Assembly: GCA_902725215.1 (NCBI GenBank)
Contig: CACUVI010000026.1
Span: 62,001 to 126,000, forward strand
From: Rhodospirillaceae bacterium LM-1
Lineage (GTDB): Bacteria > Pseudomonadota > Alphaproteobacteria > Rhodospirillales > WMHbin7
Length of the DNA stretch: 64,000 nt
Reading direction: 5' to 3'
The notes under the pieces are model-generated. The model made no database searches. It had not been told where the DNA came from and saw only the letters and a program-made list of their open reading frames with translations. Shown here one piece after another: positions 17,138-26,426 of the stretch. The translations under genes and the position numbers were made by a program. The first letter of the stretch is position 1. Every line of letters begins with the position of its first letter.

Positions 17138-18125
17138 ATCAAGACGGCTTGACATGGAGGCCTTTCTGGAGCGCGCGGGCTGGGCGTCCGCCTTGCGCCG
17201 CCCGCTGCCGGGCGACGCCTCTTTTCGCCGCTACATCCGCCTTGATCGCAATGGCCAAGCGGCCATGCTGATGGATGCCCCGCCGCCTAAGGAAGACGTG
17301 CGGCCCTTTCTTCTGGTGGCCCGCCATCTCTCGGGGCTGGGGCTTTCGGCCCCCAAGATTCTGGCCGAGGATCGGGAAAAGGGATTTCTGCTGCTTGAAG
17401 ATTTCGGCGACGCCACCTTCACCCGCCTGCTGGCCCAAGGCGAAAGCGAGACGCGCCTGTACGATCTGGCGATCGACGCGCTGATCGCCCTGCATGCGAA
17501 TCCCTTGGCGGCCCAGATCGAGGTGCCCCCCTATGACGACGACAGGCTGATGGCCGAAGCCTGCCTGCTGGTCGATTGGTACATGCCCGAGATGCTGGGC
17601 CGCGAAACGCCAAAGGAGGTCGTCGACGCCTATCGATCCATCTGGCTTGCCTTATTCGCCCAGGCTAGGCGCGTGCCGGAAACATTGGTGTTGCGCGATT
17701 TCCACGTGGACAATCTGATGGAGCTTCAGGGGCGTTCGAAAGCCGCTGGCTGCGGGTTGCTCGATTTCCAGGATGCCGTGCTGGGACCCGTCACCTACGA
17801 CCTGATGTCGCTGATCGAGGACGCCAGACGCGATCTGGCGCCCGGCCTGCCCGAACGGCTGAAGCAACGCTATTTGGCGGCCTTTCCCGGGCTGGATCGC
17901 CAAGCCTTCGCCGCCTCGATGGCGATCCTGGCCGCCCAGCGTCATTGCAAGGTGATCGGCATCTTCACAAGGCTCTACAAGCGCGACGGCAAGCCGGTTT
18001 ATCTGGGGCACATTCCCAGGCTGTGGCGTTTGCTAAACGCCGCGCTGGACCATCCGGCGCTGGGCGATCTGAAAAGCTGGCTGGATATGCACATGCCCGC
18101 CGACCGGCGCGGGGTTCCCTCATGA
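17127..18125 (+). CDS. amgK: N-acetylmuramate/N-acetylglucosamine anomeric kinase AmgK
   Basis: This 332-residue aminoglycoside-phosphotransferase-fold kinase has GDASFRRYIRL near the start, LLLEDFGD, the catalytic LVLRDFHVDNLM and LLDFQDAVLGPVTYDLMSL. With MurU encoded next (4-nt overlap), it fits AmgK, which phosphorylates MurNAc or GlcNAc at C1 in the peptidoglycan recycling route that bypasses de novo UDP-MurNAc synthesis and lowers fosfomycin sensitivity. The kinase fold alone would be ambiguous; the neighbour settles it. Confidence 0.9.
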   Translation: MSGESRRLDMEAFLERAGWASALRRPLPGDASFRRYIRLDRNGQAAMLMDAPPPKEDVRPFLLVARHLSGLGLSAPKILAEDREKGFLLLEDFGDATFTRLLAQGESETRLYDLAIDALIALHANPLAAQIEVPPYDDDRLMAEACLLVDWYMPEMLGRETPKEVVDAYRSIWLALFAQARRVPETLVLRDFHVDNLMELQGRSKAAGCGLLDFQDAVLGPVTYDLMSLIEDARRDLAPGLPERLKQRYLAAFPGLDRQAFAASMAILAAQRHCKVIGIFTRLYKRDGKPVYLGHIPRLWRLLNAALDHPALGDLKSWLDMHMPADRRGVPS

Positions 18126-18826
18126 TGCGGGCCATCGCTCTTGCCGCCGGTCTGGGTTTGCGGCTGCGCCCCATCACGCTGACGACGCCCAAACCGCTGG
18201 TGAGCGTGGCGGGCAAGACGCTGCTGGATCATGCGCTGGACAAGATGGCGGCGATGGGCGTGCAAGACTGCGTCGTCAACATGCATCATCTGGCCGACAA
18301 GATCGCAGCGCATGTGGCGTCTCGCCACAAACCCAAAATAACTTTGTCGGACGAAACCGGCCAGCTTTTGGAAACCGGCGGCGGCATCGCCAAGGCGCTG
18401 CCCTTCTTTGGCGGCAAGGCGTTTTTTGCCGCCAACGCCGACATTTTATGGACCGATGCGCCAAGCGCGCCCACAGCGCTTGAACGATTGAAAAACGCCT
18501 GGGACGAAAAGAAGATGGACGGGCTGCTGCTGCTTGTCCCCAGGCCGGGCGCGTTCGGCTATGACGGTGCTGGCGATTTCTTTTTGGACGAGGGCATGCG
18601 CCTACGCAGAAAGCAGCCCGGCCAGCAAGCGCCCTTCGTTTTTGCGGGCGTGCAAATTCTGCATCCTCGCCTGTTCGAAAGCGCGCCCTTGGGTCCTTTC
18701 TCGCTCAATCTGCTTTACGACAAGGCGCTGGCCAAGGGCCGCCTGTTCGGCCTCGTCCACGACGGCGGCTGGTACCATATCGGGACGCCCCAGGCGCTGG
18801 CCAGGGCGCGTGAGATTGCGGCCTAG
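18122..18826 (+). CDS. murU: N-acetylmuramate alpha-1-phosphate uridylyltransferase MurU
   Basis: This 234-residue nucleotidyltransferase has the signature ALAAGLGLRLRPITLTTPKPL with the conserved PKPL lysine, DCVVNMHHLAD, and NADILW for metal binding. It makes UDP-MurNAc from MurNAc-1-P and UTP in cell-wall recycling. The ATG at 18122 overlaps the amgK stop as ATGA. The reading frame is open further upstream but that part mirrors amgK. No left-handed beta-helix acyltransferase domain is present, in line with MurU rather than GlmU. Confidence 0.92.
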   Translation: MMRAIALAAGLGLRLRPITLTTPKPLVSVAGKTLLDHALDKMAAMGVQDCVVNMHHLADKIAAHVASRHKPKITLSDETGQLLETGGGIAKALPFFGGKAFFAANADILWTDAPSAPTALERLKNAWDEKKMDGLLLLVPRPGAFGYDGAGDFFLDEGMRLRRKQPGQQAPFVFAGVQILHPRLFESAPLGPFSLNLLYDKALAKGRLFGLVHDGGWYHIGTPQALARAREIAA

Positions 18827-18829
18827 CCG

Positions 18830-21727
18830 ATGAACGTCTATTCCATCGCGCCCGGCCTAGCCTTTGTCGATGTGCTGGCGGCTGGTCTGCTGGAGCGCGC
18901 CCAGCACGATCCGCTTCAATTGTCGGACTACACGGTTTTGCTGCCCACCCGCCGGTCGATCCGCGCCTTGAAGGACGCCTTCTTGCGTCATGCGGGCGAG
19001 CAGGAAGGCGGCGGCGCGCTGCTGCTGCCGCGCCTGATGACATTGGGCGATCTGGACGAGGACGAGCTTGTCTTTTCGGCCAGCCTGGAAGCGGGGCTGC
19101 CGCCCGCCATCGATCCCTTGCGGCGAAAATTGCTGCTGGCCCGGCTGATCATGGCGGCCAGGGAAAATCTGACCTGGGACCGCGCGGCTAGGCTGGCTGG
19201 CGAGTTGGCGCGATTCCTGGATCAGATGCAAACCCAAGGCATCGCGCTCGAGCGCCTCGACGATCTGGTGCCCGACGATTTTGCCGATCACTGGGGCGAG
19301 GTGCTGAAATTCCTGGGGCTGTTGTCTGAATTGTGGCCGGGCCTGCTGGCCCAGGAACAGGCTATCGATCCGGCCCAGCGGCGCAATCGATTGTTGCTGG
19401 CCCAGGCCGAAGCCTGGGAGCGCAATCCGCCAGCCGGTCCCGTGATCGCGGCCGGTTCCACCGGCAGCCTGCCCGCCACCGCGGCCCTGTTGAAACGGGT
19501 GGCTTCGCTAGAACAGGGCGCCGTGGTGCTGCCGGGGCTGGACGCGCATCTTGAAGACGCGGCCTGGAAACAATTGGACGCCAGCCATCCGCAATTCGGC
19601 ATGAAGCAGTTGCTAGACGAGTTGGGGATCGGGCGTGACGCCGTTCGCCCCTGGCATGATGCTCTGTCCCGCACCTTCCCTGCACGGCTGAAACTGGTCA
19701 GCGAGGCCTTTCGCCCCGCCGCCGCCAGCGACGCTTGGCGTTCATTGGAGCCGCTTCCCGCCCAGGCGCTGGAGGGTCTTTTCTATCTTGAAGCGCCGGA
19801 TTCCCGAAGCGAGGCCTTGGCGATCGCCCTTCTGCTGCGCAAGGCGGCGGAAAATCGATCCCAGACGGCGGCCCTGGTCACGCCCGAGCGCGATCTGGCC
19901 AGAAGGGTCAAGGCCGAGTTGGAGCGTTGGGGCATCGTCATCAATGATTCGGCGGGCAGCCCCCTGTCATCGACCGGCCCCGGCCTGTTCCTGCGCCTAG
20001 TTCTGGCGGCGCTGACGGAAGACTTCGCGCCCGTGCCGTTGCTGGCGCTGCTGAAATCTCCGCTGACTGGAATGGGATTGAACCCGGCCCGGCTGGGAGC
20101 CTTGACGCGCAGGCTCGAGATCGAAAGCCTAAGGGGTCCGCGCCCCGCTCCCGGCTTGGCCTCGCTGTTGCCCGCCCATGATTGGCTTGGCGTCTTGGAT
20201 GAAGCGGCAAAGCCGCTGCTGAACTTGCTTAAGCTGCCGTCGGTTCCCTTGTCCGAACTGGTAGCTTTGCATGCCTTGCTGGCCGAGCGATTGTCGGCTA
20301 GCGACAGCGAGGTCGGAGCGGCGCGACTGTGGGTGGGCGAGGCGGGCGAAGCGGCGCTGGATTTCATCACCCGCCTGATGGCGTCGGCAAAGGACAGCGC
20401 CGATATTCCGGGGGCGGCCTATCCGGCCCTGTTCGATGCGCTGCTCGAGGAGGTGACGATACGCCCCGCTTACGGCCTGCATCCGCGCTTGCATATCTGG
20501 GGGCCGTTGGAGGCGCGCCTGCAACAGGCCGACCTGCTGATTCTGGGCGGCATGAATGAAGGTGTGTGGCCCGCCCTGCCGCCCGCCGATCCTTGGCTTA
20601 GCCGTCCCATGCGCGAAAAACTGGGGCTGCTGTCGCCCGAGCGGCGCATCGGTCTGGCCGCTCATGACGCGGCCCAGGGCCTGAGCGCGCCGGAAGTCAT
20701 CCTGACCCGGTCGGCCCGGTCAGGGGGTGCGCCCACCCAACCGTCGCGCTTCATCCGCCGCCTGGAAGCAGTGATGAACGCCACCGGCCTTTTGGGTCCG
20801 GCAGGCGGCGAGGCCTGGCGCTTGGAAGAGCCGCTGGCCTGGGGCGAAGCGCTTGATCACGCCATGCGTCAGTTGGCCGTCGGCCCGCCAGCGCCTTGCC
20901 CGCCGTTGGAGGCCAGACCAACAAGCCTGTCGGTCACGCGCATCGAAACCTGGATGCGCGATCCCTATGCGCTCTACGCGCAAAAGATCTTAAGGCTTGA
21001 GGCGCTCGATCCCATCGACGCCGATCCAGGGGCCGCCGATTATGGAACCCTGATCCATAGAGTGCTGGAACTTTACGTCCAGAAATGGCCGCAATCGCCG
21101 CCCGCCGATTGTTTGGGCGAATTGCTGCGCCTTGGCGAAGACTGTTTCAGGGCGACGCTGGACCGGCCCGGCATCTGGGCCTTTTGGTGGCCGCGCTTCA
21201 AAAGCGTGGCGGCCTTCGTGGCGGCCCTCGAGCAAGAGCGCGGCCTGCTTGCGCGCAGGCGCTTCGCCGAATGCAAGGGAAGCCTGGAGGTCGACGATTT
21301 CACGCTGACCGCCAAGGCCGACCGCATCGATCTTCTGACCAGCGGCGGCTTGTCGCTGATCGATTACAAGACGGGCGCGCCGCCCTCTTGGAAGCAGGTG
21401 AAGGCAGGCTTCGCGCCGCAATTGCCGCTGGAGGCCGCGATGCTGATGGCGGGGGCCTTCAAGGACGTGCCCAAGGGCAAGGTGGAGGAACTGGCCTTCT
21501 GGCATCTGTCGGGCGGACAGAAGGGGGGCGGCCAATCGGTCTTCAAGGAAGATGTCGAGACGCTGGCGCAAGAAGCCCTCAAGGGTCTTAGGGGCCTGCT
21601 GGCGGCTTATCGCAGGCCTGAAACGCCCTATCACGCTTGTCCTACGCCCGGCCAAGCGCCCGGCTGGTCGGACTATGCGCATCTGGAGCGCAGGCCCGAA
21701 TGGCAAAGCGAAGAGGATGCGTCATGA
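18830..21727 (+). CDS. addB: Double-strand break repair protein AddB
   Basis: This 965-residue subunit of the AddAB helicase-nuclease pairs with AddA to resect DNA ends and load RecA. N-terminal LLPTRRSIRALKDAFL corresponds to the degenerate helicase part of alphaproteobacterial AddB. The C-terminal RecB-type nuclease has the EVDDFTLTAKADRID region and SLIDYKTGAPPSWKQ, with the metal-binding Asp and Lys. DYGTLIHRVLE precedes it. Iron-sulfur cysteines typical of Firmicutes AddB are not apparent. It follows murU by 3 nt and overlaps addA as ATGA. Confidence 0.93.
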   Translation: MNVYSIAPGLAFVDVLAAGLLERAQHDPLQLSDYTVLLPTRRSIRALKDAFLRHAGEQEGGGALLLPRLMTLGDLDEDELVFSASLEAGLPPAIDPLRRKLLLARLIMAARENLTWDRAARLAGELARFLDQMQTQGIALERLDDLVPDDFADHWGEVLKFLGLLSELWPGLLAQEQAIDPAQRRNRLLLAQAEAWERNPPAGPVIAAGSTGSLPATAALLKRVASLEQGAVVLPGLDAHLEDAAWKQLDASHPQFGMKQLLDELGIGRDAVRPWHDALSRTFPARLKLVSEAFRPAAASDAWRSLEPLPAQALEGLFYLEAPDSRSEALAIALLLRKAAENRSQTAALVTPERDLARRVKAELERWGIVINDSAGSPLSSTGPGLFLRLVLAALTEDFAPVPLLALLKSPLTGMGLNPARLGALTRRLEIESLRGPRPAPGLASLLPAHDWLGVLDEAAKPLLNLLKLPSVPLSELVALHALLAERLSASDSEVGAARLWVGEAGEAALDFITRLMASAKDSADIPGAAYPALFDALLEEVTIRPAYGLHPRLHIWGPLEARLQQADLLILGGMNEGVWPALPPADPWLSRPMREKLGLLSPERRIGLAAHDAAQGLSAPEVILTRSARSGGAPTQPSRFIRRLEAVMNATGLLGPAGGEAWRLEEPLAWGEALDHAMRQLAVGPPAPCPPLEARPTSLSVTRIETWMRDPYALYAQKILRLEALDPIDADPGAADYGTLIHRVLELYVQKWPQSPPADCLGELLRLGEDCFRATLDRPGIWAFWWPRFKSVAAFVAALEQERGLLARRRFAECKGSLEVDDFTLTAKADRIDLLTSGGLSLIDYKTGAPPSWKQVKAGFAPQLPLEAAMLMAGAFKDVPKGKVEELAFWHLSGGQKGGGQSVFKEDVETLAQEALKGLRGLLAAYRRPETPYHACPTPGQAPGWSDYAHLERRPEWQSEEDAS

Positions 21728-24700
21728 GCGGCCTTTCCTTGGAAGCGGCGCGCGAGCAGCGCAGGGCCGCCGACGCCGGGGCTTCGGCCTGGGTCTCTGC
21801 CTCGGCGGGTTCGGGCAAGACCAAGGTGTTGGTCGATCGCCTTTTGAACCTGCTGCTGGCCGGAGCCAAGCCGCACCGCCTGCTGTGCCTGACCTATACC
21901 AAGGCGGCAGCTGCGGAAATGGCCAACCGTCTGTCATCCATGCTGTCGTCCTGGGTCACGCTGCCCGAAGCCGACTTAGCCAAAAACCTTGAAGAGTTGC
22001 TGGGCCATCCGCCCCAAGCCGATCAATTGACCCGGGCGCGACGCTTGTTCGCCCAGGTGCTGGATGCGCCGGGGGGGCTGCATATCCAGACGCTGCATTC
22101 CTTCGCTCAATCACTGCTGGCCCGCTTTCCGCTGGAAGCGGGGATCGCGCCGCATTTCACGGTGATGGACGAGCGCGACCAAGCGCAGCTGCTCGACGAA
22201 GCGCTGCAAGACGTGCTGAACCAGGCGCGCTTGGGGCTGGACGCGCCGCTGGCGCTGGCGCTGGAACAGGTGACGGCGCGTATTCACGAGACGCGCTTTG
22301 CCGATTTGATGAAGGAATTGTCCAGCGCAAGGGCCAGACTGGCCCGTCTGTTGGCCGACAGGGGCGGCGTTTTGGGCGTCATGAAAGAAGTGCGCGCTCA
22401 TCTGGGTCTTCTCGATGCGGGCGAAACGCTTGAAGCGGCGCTGTTGGCGGCTTGCCGGGAAACCGCCTTCGACGCCCTGGGTTTGAAAGCCGCCTTAAGC
22501 GCCTTGCTGCAAGGATCGAAAACCGACAGCGCCAGGGGCGATCTGATGGCGGTTTGGATGGCGGCAAGCCCTAAGGATCGGGCGGTTGATTTCGATGCTT
22601 ACGCCCAGGCTTATTTGAAACAGGATATGGGACCGCGCCAGAAAATGGCGACCAAGGCCGCCGCCGAAATGCTGCCCGGCATCGACGAGATTCTGCTAAC
22701 CGAACAGGCGCGCCTGCTGGCGGTTTACGAGAATCTGCGCGCGCATAAGGTGGCCTTGTCGACCCAGGCCTTGCTGACTTTGGCCGATGCCGTTCTCGAC
22801 GGTTACGCCAGGCTCAAGGAACGCCGGGGCAGGCTGGATTATGACGATCTGATCCAGGCGGCAAGGCGGTTGATACGTCAGGGAACTTCGTGGGTTCTGT
22901 ACAAGTTGGATGGCGGGATCGACCATGTGCTGATCGACGAGGCGCAAGACACCAGCCCGGATCAGTGGGACATCGTGACCAGCCTGTGCGACGAATTCTT
23001 CGCGGGCGAAGGGGCGGGCGTACAGCCGCGCACGGTTTTCGCGGTGGGCGACGTCAAACAGTCGATCTACAGTTTTCAAGGTGCCGACCCGTCATCCTTC
23101 GAGACGATGCAAGACAGGTTGTCCAGGCAGGTGCCGGAAGGCGGCGGGCGCTGGGAGCCGGTCGATCTGGTGGTCAGCTTTCGCTCGACCAGGGCCGTGC
23201 TGGAAGCGGTGGACGCCGTTTTCGCCGAGGGCGAGGCCCTGGCGGGGGTCGATCTGGGGCGCGGCTATAAGCGCCATCTGTCGCATCGGGCGAAGGCGGG
23301 CGGGGTGGTGGATTTGTGGCCGCCCCTGGAACCTCGGGCGCTTGATGAACCCGAGCCTTGGAATCCGCCGGTCGAGCGTCTGCGCGGCGATGCACCCTCG
23401 ACCCGCATGGCCCGCCTGCTGGCTAGGCGCATCCAGGCTATGGTGGGCGGAGAACGGTTGGAATCGCAAAACCGGCCCATTGAACCGGGCGACATTCTGG
23501 TGCTGGTGCAACGGCGCGGCGGCTTCATGGCCGATTTGGTGCGAGCGCTTAAATCCCTGGGCGTTCCGGTGGCGGGCGTCGATCGCTTGGTGGTGACGGA
23601 CCAACTGGCGGTGGCCGATCTGATGGCGTTGGCCCGCTTTGCCTTGCTGCCTGAAGACGATCTGACCCTGGCTTGCGTTCTAAAAGGCCCGTTCCTGGGC
23701 TTTGACGAGGAGCGCTTGTTCCAGGCTTGCCATCAGCGCAAGGCCAGCCTGTGGGCGGCGCTGGCGGAAAAGGACAAGGGCGCTCATGTTTGGCTTGGCG
23801 ATCTGCTGCCCCTGGCGGCCCGTTTGGCGCCGCATGATTTCTTCGCCCATCTCCTGGGGCCGCTGGGCGGGCGCAAGGCCCTGCTGGCCCGCCTGGGCCA
23901 AGAAGCCCTGGACGCGGTGGACGAATTCATGACCTTGGCCCTGGATTACGAGCGCAGCCATGCGCCGTCCCTGACCGGTTTTCTGTCCTGGCTGGAAGCC
24001 GGGAAGGTCGAGATCAAGCGCGACCCCGAGCCGGGTTCGGGCGGCTTCGTGCGCGTCATGACCGTTCACGGCGCCAAGGGGTTGCAAGCGCCGGTGGTCT
24101 TTTTGCCCGACACGCTGTCGGCCTCGAAGGGCCGCGATTTTCTGGTCTGGACGGCCAAGGGTGCTCAGGGTCTGCCGCTTTGGGCGCCCAGCGTCGCCGA
24201 CCGCTGCCAAGCCGTGACAAATGCCGCCGAAGAGACCCTGCAAAGGCGTCGCCACGAGTCGCACCGCCTGCTGTATGTGGCGATGACCAGGGCCGAGGAC
24301 CGGCTGACCATCGCGGGCTGGCAAACAGCGCAGACCGCGCCCGCCGACGCTTGGTATCCGATGATCAAGCAGGGGTTTCTACGCGTGCAGGCCCCCGAGG
24401 TCGACGATCCCTGGCTGGCCCAGGATGCCGATTCGCCCGGCTCGAAGCTGTGGCGTCTGTCCTGTCCGCAAGAAGAAGGGGGGCAGGCCAAAGAAAAAAG
24501 GGCAAAGGGACAAAGGAAAAGCCAATTGCCGGACTGGGCGCTGTCGCCTGCCCCCAGCGAACCTTTGCCCTTGCGTCCCCTGATTCCCTCGGCGCCCGAT
24601 GATGTCGAACCGCTGGCCTTGTCGCCGCTTGATCCGCAAACCGCCCGACGCTTCGAGCGGGGCCGTCTGATCCACCGCCTGCTGCAAACCCTGCCCGATC

Positions 24701-25119
24701 TTGATCGGCAAGAGCGGACCAGCGCCGCCAGCCGCTATCTGGCCCATGCCGCCGCCCATTGGTCCGAGGAAGCCCGCCAAGCCCTGACCGGCGAGGTTCT
24801 GAGGGTGCTTCAAGATCCGTCATCGTCCCCGCTGTTCGGGGCCGGGTCGAAGGCCGAGGCGCCGCTGGTGGGGCTGGTCGATGGGCGGGTTCTTTCGGGA
24901 CAGGTGGACCGCCTAGCCAAGGTCGGGGATGAAATTTGGGTGGCCGATTTCAAGACAAACCGCCCCGTGCCCGCCGATTATTCGCAAATACCCGGCGCCT
25001 ATCTGCGCCAGATGGCGCTGTACCGGGCGGCGGCGCGCCTGCTCTGGCCCGATCTGGTCGTGCGCACGTTCTTGTTGTGGACCGACGGGCCGCTGCTTAT
25101 GGAAATCAGGCCTTCCTGA
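21724..25119 (+). CDS. addA: Double-strand break repair helicase AddA
   Basis: This 1131-residue UvrD-like superfamily 1 helicase/nuclease has Walker A SASAGSGKTKVLVDRLL near residue 20, LCLTYTKAAAAEMANR, Walker B VLIDEAQDTSPDQW, motif III GDVKQSIYSFQGADP, and VMTVHGAKGLQAPVVFL with LYVAMTRAEDRL. A C-terminal RecB nuclease motif, SGQVDRLAKV then WVADFKTNRPVP, lies in the last 80 residues. The ATG at 21724 overlaps the addB stop; the frame open further upstream is addB shadow. Its 3' end overlaps the convergent tusA-like gene by 14 nt. Confidence 0.95.
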   Translation: MSGLSLEAAREQRRAADAGASAWVSASAGSGKTKVLVDRLLNLLLAGAKPHRLLCLTYTKAAAAEMANRLSSMLSSWVTLPEADLAKNLEELLGHPPQADQLTRARRLFAQVLDAPGGLHIQTLHSFAQSLLARFPLEAGIAPHFTVMDERDQAQLLDEALQDVLNQARLGLDAPLALALEQVTARIHETRFADLMKELSSARARLARLLADRGGVLGVMKEVRAHLGLLDAGETLEAALLAACRETAFDALGLKAALSALLQGSKTDSARGDLMAVWMAASPKDRAVDFDAYAQAYLKQDMGPRQKMATKAAAEMLPGIDEILLTEQARLLAVYENLRAHKVALSTQALLTLADAVLDGYARLKERRGRLDYDDLIQAARRLIRQGTSWVLYKLDGGIDHVLIDEAQDTSPDQWDIVTSLCDEFFAGEGAGVQPRTVFAVGDVKQSIYSFQGADPSSFETMQDRLSRQVPEGGGRWEPVDLVVSFRSTRAVLEAVDAVFAEGEALAGVDLGRGYKRHLSHRAKAGGVVDLWPPLEPRALDEPEPWNPPVERLRGDAPSTRMARLLARRIQAMVGGERLESQNRPIEPGDILVLVQRRGGFMADLVRALKSLGVPVAGVDRLVVTDQLAVADLMALARFALLPEDDLTLACVLKGPFLGFDEERLFQACHQRKASLWAALAEKDKGAHVWLGDLLPLAARLAPHDFFAHLLGPLGGRKALLARLGQEALDAVDEFMTLALDYERSHAPSLTGFLSWLEAGKVEIKRDPEPGSGGFVRVMTVHGAKGLQAPVVFLPDTLSASKGRDFLVWTAKGAQGLPLWAPSVADRCQAVTNAAEETLQRRRHESHRLLYVAMTRAEDRLTIAGWQTAQTAPADAWYPMIKQGFLRVQAPEVDDPWLAQDADSPGSKLWRLSCPQEEGGQAKEKRAKGQRKSQLPDWALSPAPSEPLPLRPLIPSAPDDVEPLALSPLDPQTARRFERGRLIHRLLQTLPDLDRQERTSAASRYLAHAAAHWSEEARQALTGEVLRVLQDPSSSPLFGAGSKAEAPLVGLVDGRVLSGQVDRLAKVGDEIWVADFKTNRPVPADYSQIPGAYLRQMALYRAAARLLWPDLVVRTFLLWTDGPLLMEIRPS

Positions 25120-25360
25120 CCAGCAGTCGGTGAATGGCTGGGGACGATTCTGAAGTCTCTGGAAGAAAAGACAAGATTTCGTGGCCCAGTTCCCTGAGGG
25201 AACGTGGAACATTCGTCAGTGGTTCTTGACCACAGAGACGAACTTCCAAAACTTCCCCAGGCCTCATTCGCTCTATCTTCAGTTTCGTTTTGACAAAGGT
25301 CATGGGGCATACTTCGCCCGTGATGTCGATGAAGTAATCAGCATTGACTGTGTCAGACAT
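25106..25360 (-). CDS. TusA/SirA-like sulfurtransferase family protein
   Basis: This 84-residue protein has the TusA-family pattern DITGEVCPMTFVKTKLKIE, including the conserved CPxxxxK cysteine that carries persulfide sulfur in true TusA proteins. The C-terminal half is shorter and divergent. Whether it acts in tRNA thiolation, molybdenum-cofactor or other sulfur relay is not decidable here. It is convergent with addA, overlapping by 14 nt, and divergent from mucR with an 89-nt AT-rich intergenic region. Confidence 0.8.
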   Translation of the reverse strand: MSDTVNADYFIDITGEVCPMTFVKTKLKIERMRPGEVLEVRLCGQEPLTNVPRSLRELGHEILSFLPETSESSPAIHRLLVRKA

Positions 25361-25449
25361 AAGCTTTCCCGGAACATTAACTTTTGCGGTTGCAAAGAAA
25401 TCAAAAAAGATGTAGGGAGCTTAGGTCTACATAATCAGGGGCCATTATA

Positions 25450-25872
25450 ATGTCCGGTCTGAATGAATCAAACGAAATGCTCTCGCTGACGGCGCGCATC
25501 GTGGCGGCCCATGTCTCCAACAATACAGTGGCGCTTAACGACCTGACGGGTCTCATTCACGATGTCTATCGCGCTTTGACGAATGTTGGCGCGGCTGCTC
25601 CGGCCCCGGAACGCCCCCAGCCCGCCGTGCCGATCAAGAAGTCGGTCACGCCGGACTACATCATCTGCCTGGAAGACGGCAAAAAGCTTAAGATGTTGAA
25701 ACGCCACCTGAAAACGGCTTACGGCATGTCGCCCGATCAGTATCGCGAGCGCTGGGGCTTGGCCTCCGATTATCCGATGGTGGCCCCCAACTACGCCGAG
25801 CATCGCTCGAGCCTTGCCAAAAAAATCGGTCTGGGCACCAAGCCCCGCAAGCGTTCGCGCCGCCACGACTAA
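25450..25872 (+). CDS. MucR family transcriptional regulator
   Basis: This 140-residue Ros/MucR regulator binds AT-rich DNA and controls exopolysaccharide, motility and cell-cycle genes in alphaproteobacteria. The DNA-binding core is YIICLEDGKKLKMLKRHL, then YGMSPDQYRERWGL and YPMVAPNYAEHRSSLAKKIGLG. The first zinc position reads C-x2-D rather than C-x2-C, a substitution also seen in other MucR proteins. AGGGG precedes the ATG. The upstream AT-rich stretch (25361-25449) is a plausible site for autoregulation. A clear terminator follows at 25895. Confidence 0.92.
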   Translation: MSGLNESNEMLSLTARIVAAHVSNNTVALNDLTGLIHDVYRALTNVGAAAPAPERPQPAVPIKKSVTPDYIICLEDGKKLKMLKRHLKTAYGMSPDQYRERWGLASDYPMVAPNYAEHRSSLAKKIGLGTKPRKRSRRHD

Positions 25873-25894
25873 AGTTAACGTTTCATGACGTCCG

Positions 25895-25922
25895 AGGGCG
25901 CCTGACGGGCGCCCTTTTGTTT
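25895..25922 (+). terminator. Intrinsic terminator of mucR
   Basis: GGGCGCC (25896-25902) pairs with GGCGCCC (25908-25914) across a 5-nt loop, with an added A-T pair at the base, followed by TTTTGTTTCT. It is 23 nt after the mucR stop and ahead of fur, so the two genes are probably separate transcription units. Confidence 0.85.
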
Positions 25923-25977
25923 CTGGCCGGTTCTCGGTTATAGTCTTCGACCGCTTTCCGTTATTGACGAAGGAAAC

Positions 25978-26397
25978 ATGGCCTCGCGTCTCGAGGAACG
26001 TTGTATCGAACAGGGTTTGAAGATGACCGGCCAGCGCCGCGTGATCGCCCGCGTGCTGTCCGATGCCGAAGACCATCCCGATGTCGAGGAAGTGTATCGT
26101 CGCGCCCGCGGCATCGATCCCAAAATCAGCATCGCCACCGTCTATCGCACCGTCCGTTTGTTCGAGGAATCGGGCATTCTGGAGCGTCATGATTTCGGCG
26201 ATGGCCGCGCCCGTTACGAGCGCCAGCCCACCCAGCATCATGACCACCTGATCGATACCAGTACGGGCCGCGTGATCGAATTCCAAAGCGGCGAGATCGA
26301 GGCCCTGCAGCGCGAGATCGCCAAGCGCTTGGGTTTCAAACTGACCGGACATCGGCTGGAATTGTTCGGCGTTCCCTTTAAAGACGGCGACGCTTAA
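25978..26397 (+). CDS. fur: Fur family transcriptional regulator
   Basis: This 139-residue Fur-family protein has a winged-helix N-terminus (MTGQRRVIARVLSD, then SIATVYRTVRLFEESGILER) and a metal-sensing half with QHHDHLID and RVIEFQSGEIEALQREIAKRLGF. The structural-zinc CxxC pair of E. coli Fur is missing (LIDTSTG in that place), as in many alphaproteobacterial Fur/Mur proteins. It may respond to iron or manganese. GAAGGAAAC precedes the ATG. The olsB-like gene starts 29 nt downstream. Confidence 0.88.
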   Translation: MASRLEERCIEQGLKMTGQRRVIARVLSDAEDHPDVEEVYRRARGIDPKISIATVYRTVRLFEESGILERHDFGDGRARYERQPTQHHDHLIDTSTGRVIEFQSGEIEALQREIAKRLGFKLTGHRLELFGVPFKDGDA

Positions 26398-26426
26398 GGG
26401 CTTGCCGCTGAAAATATCGAGGTTTC

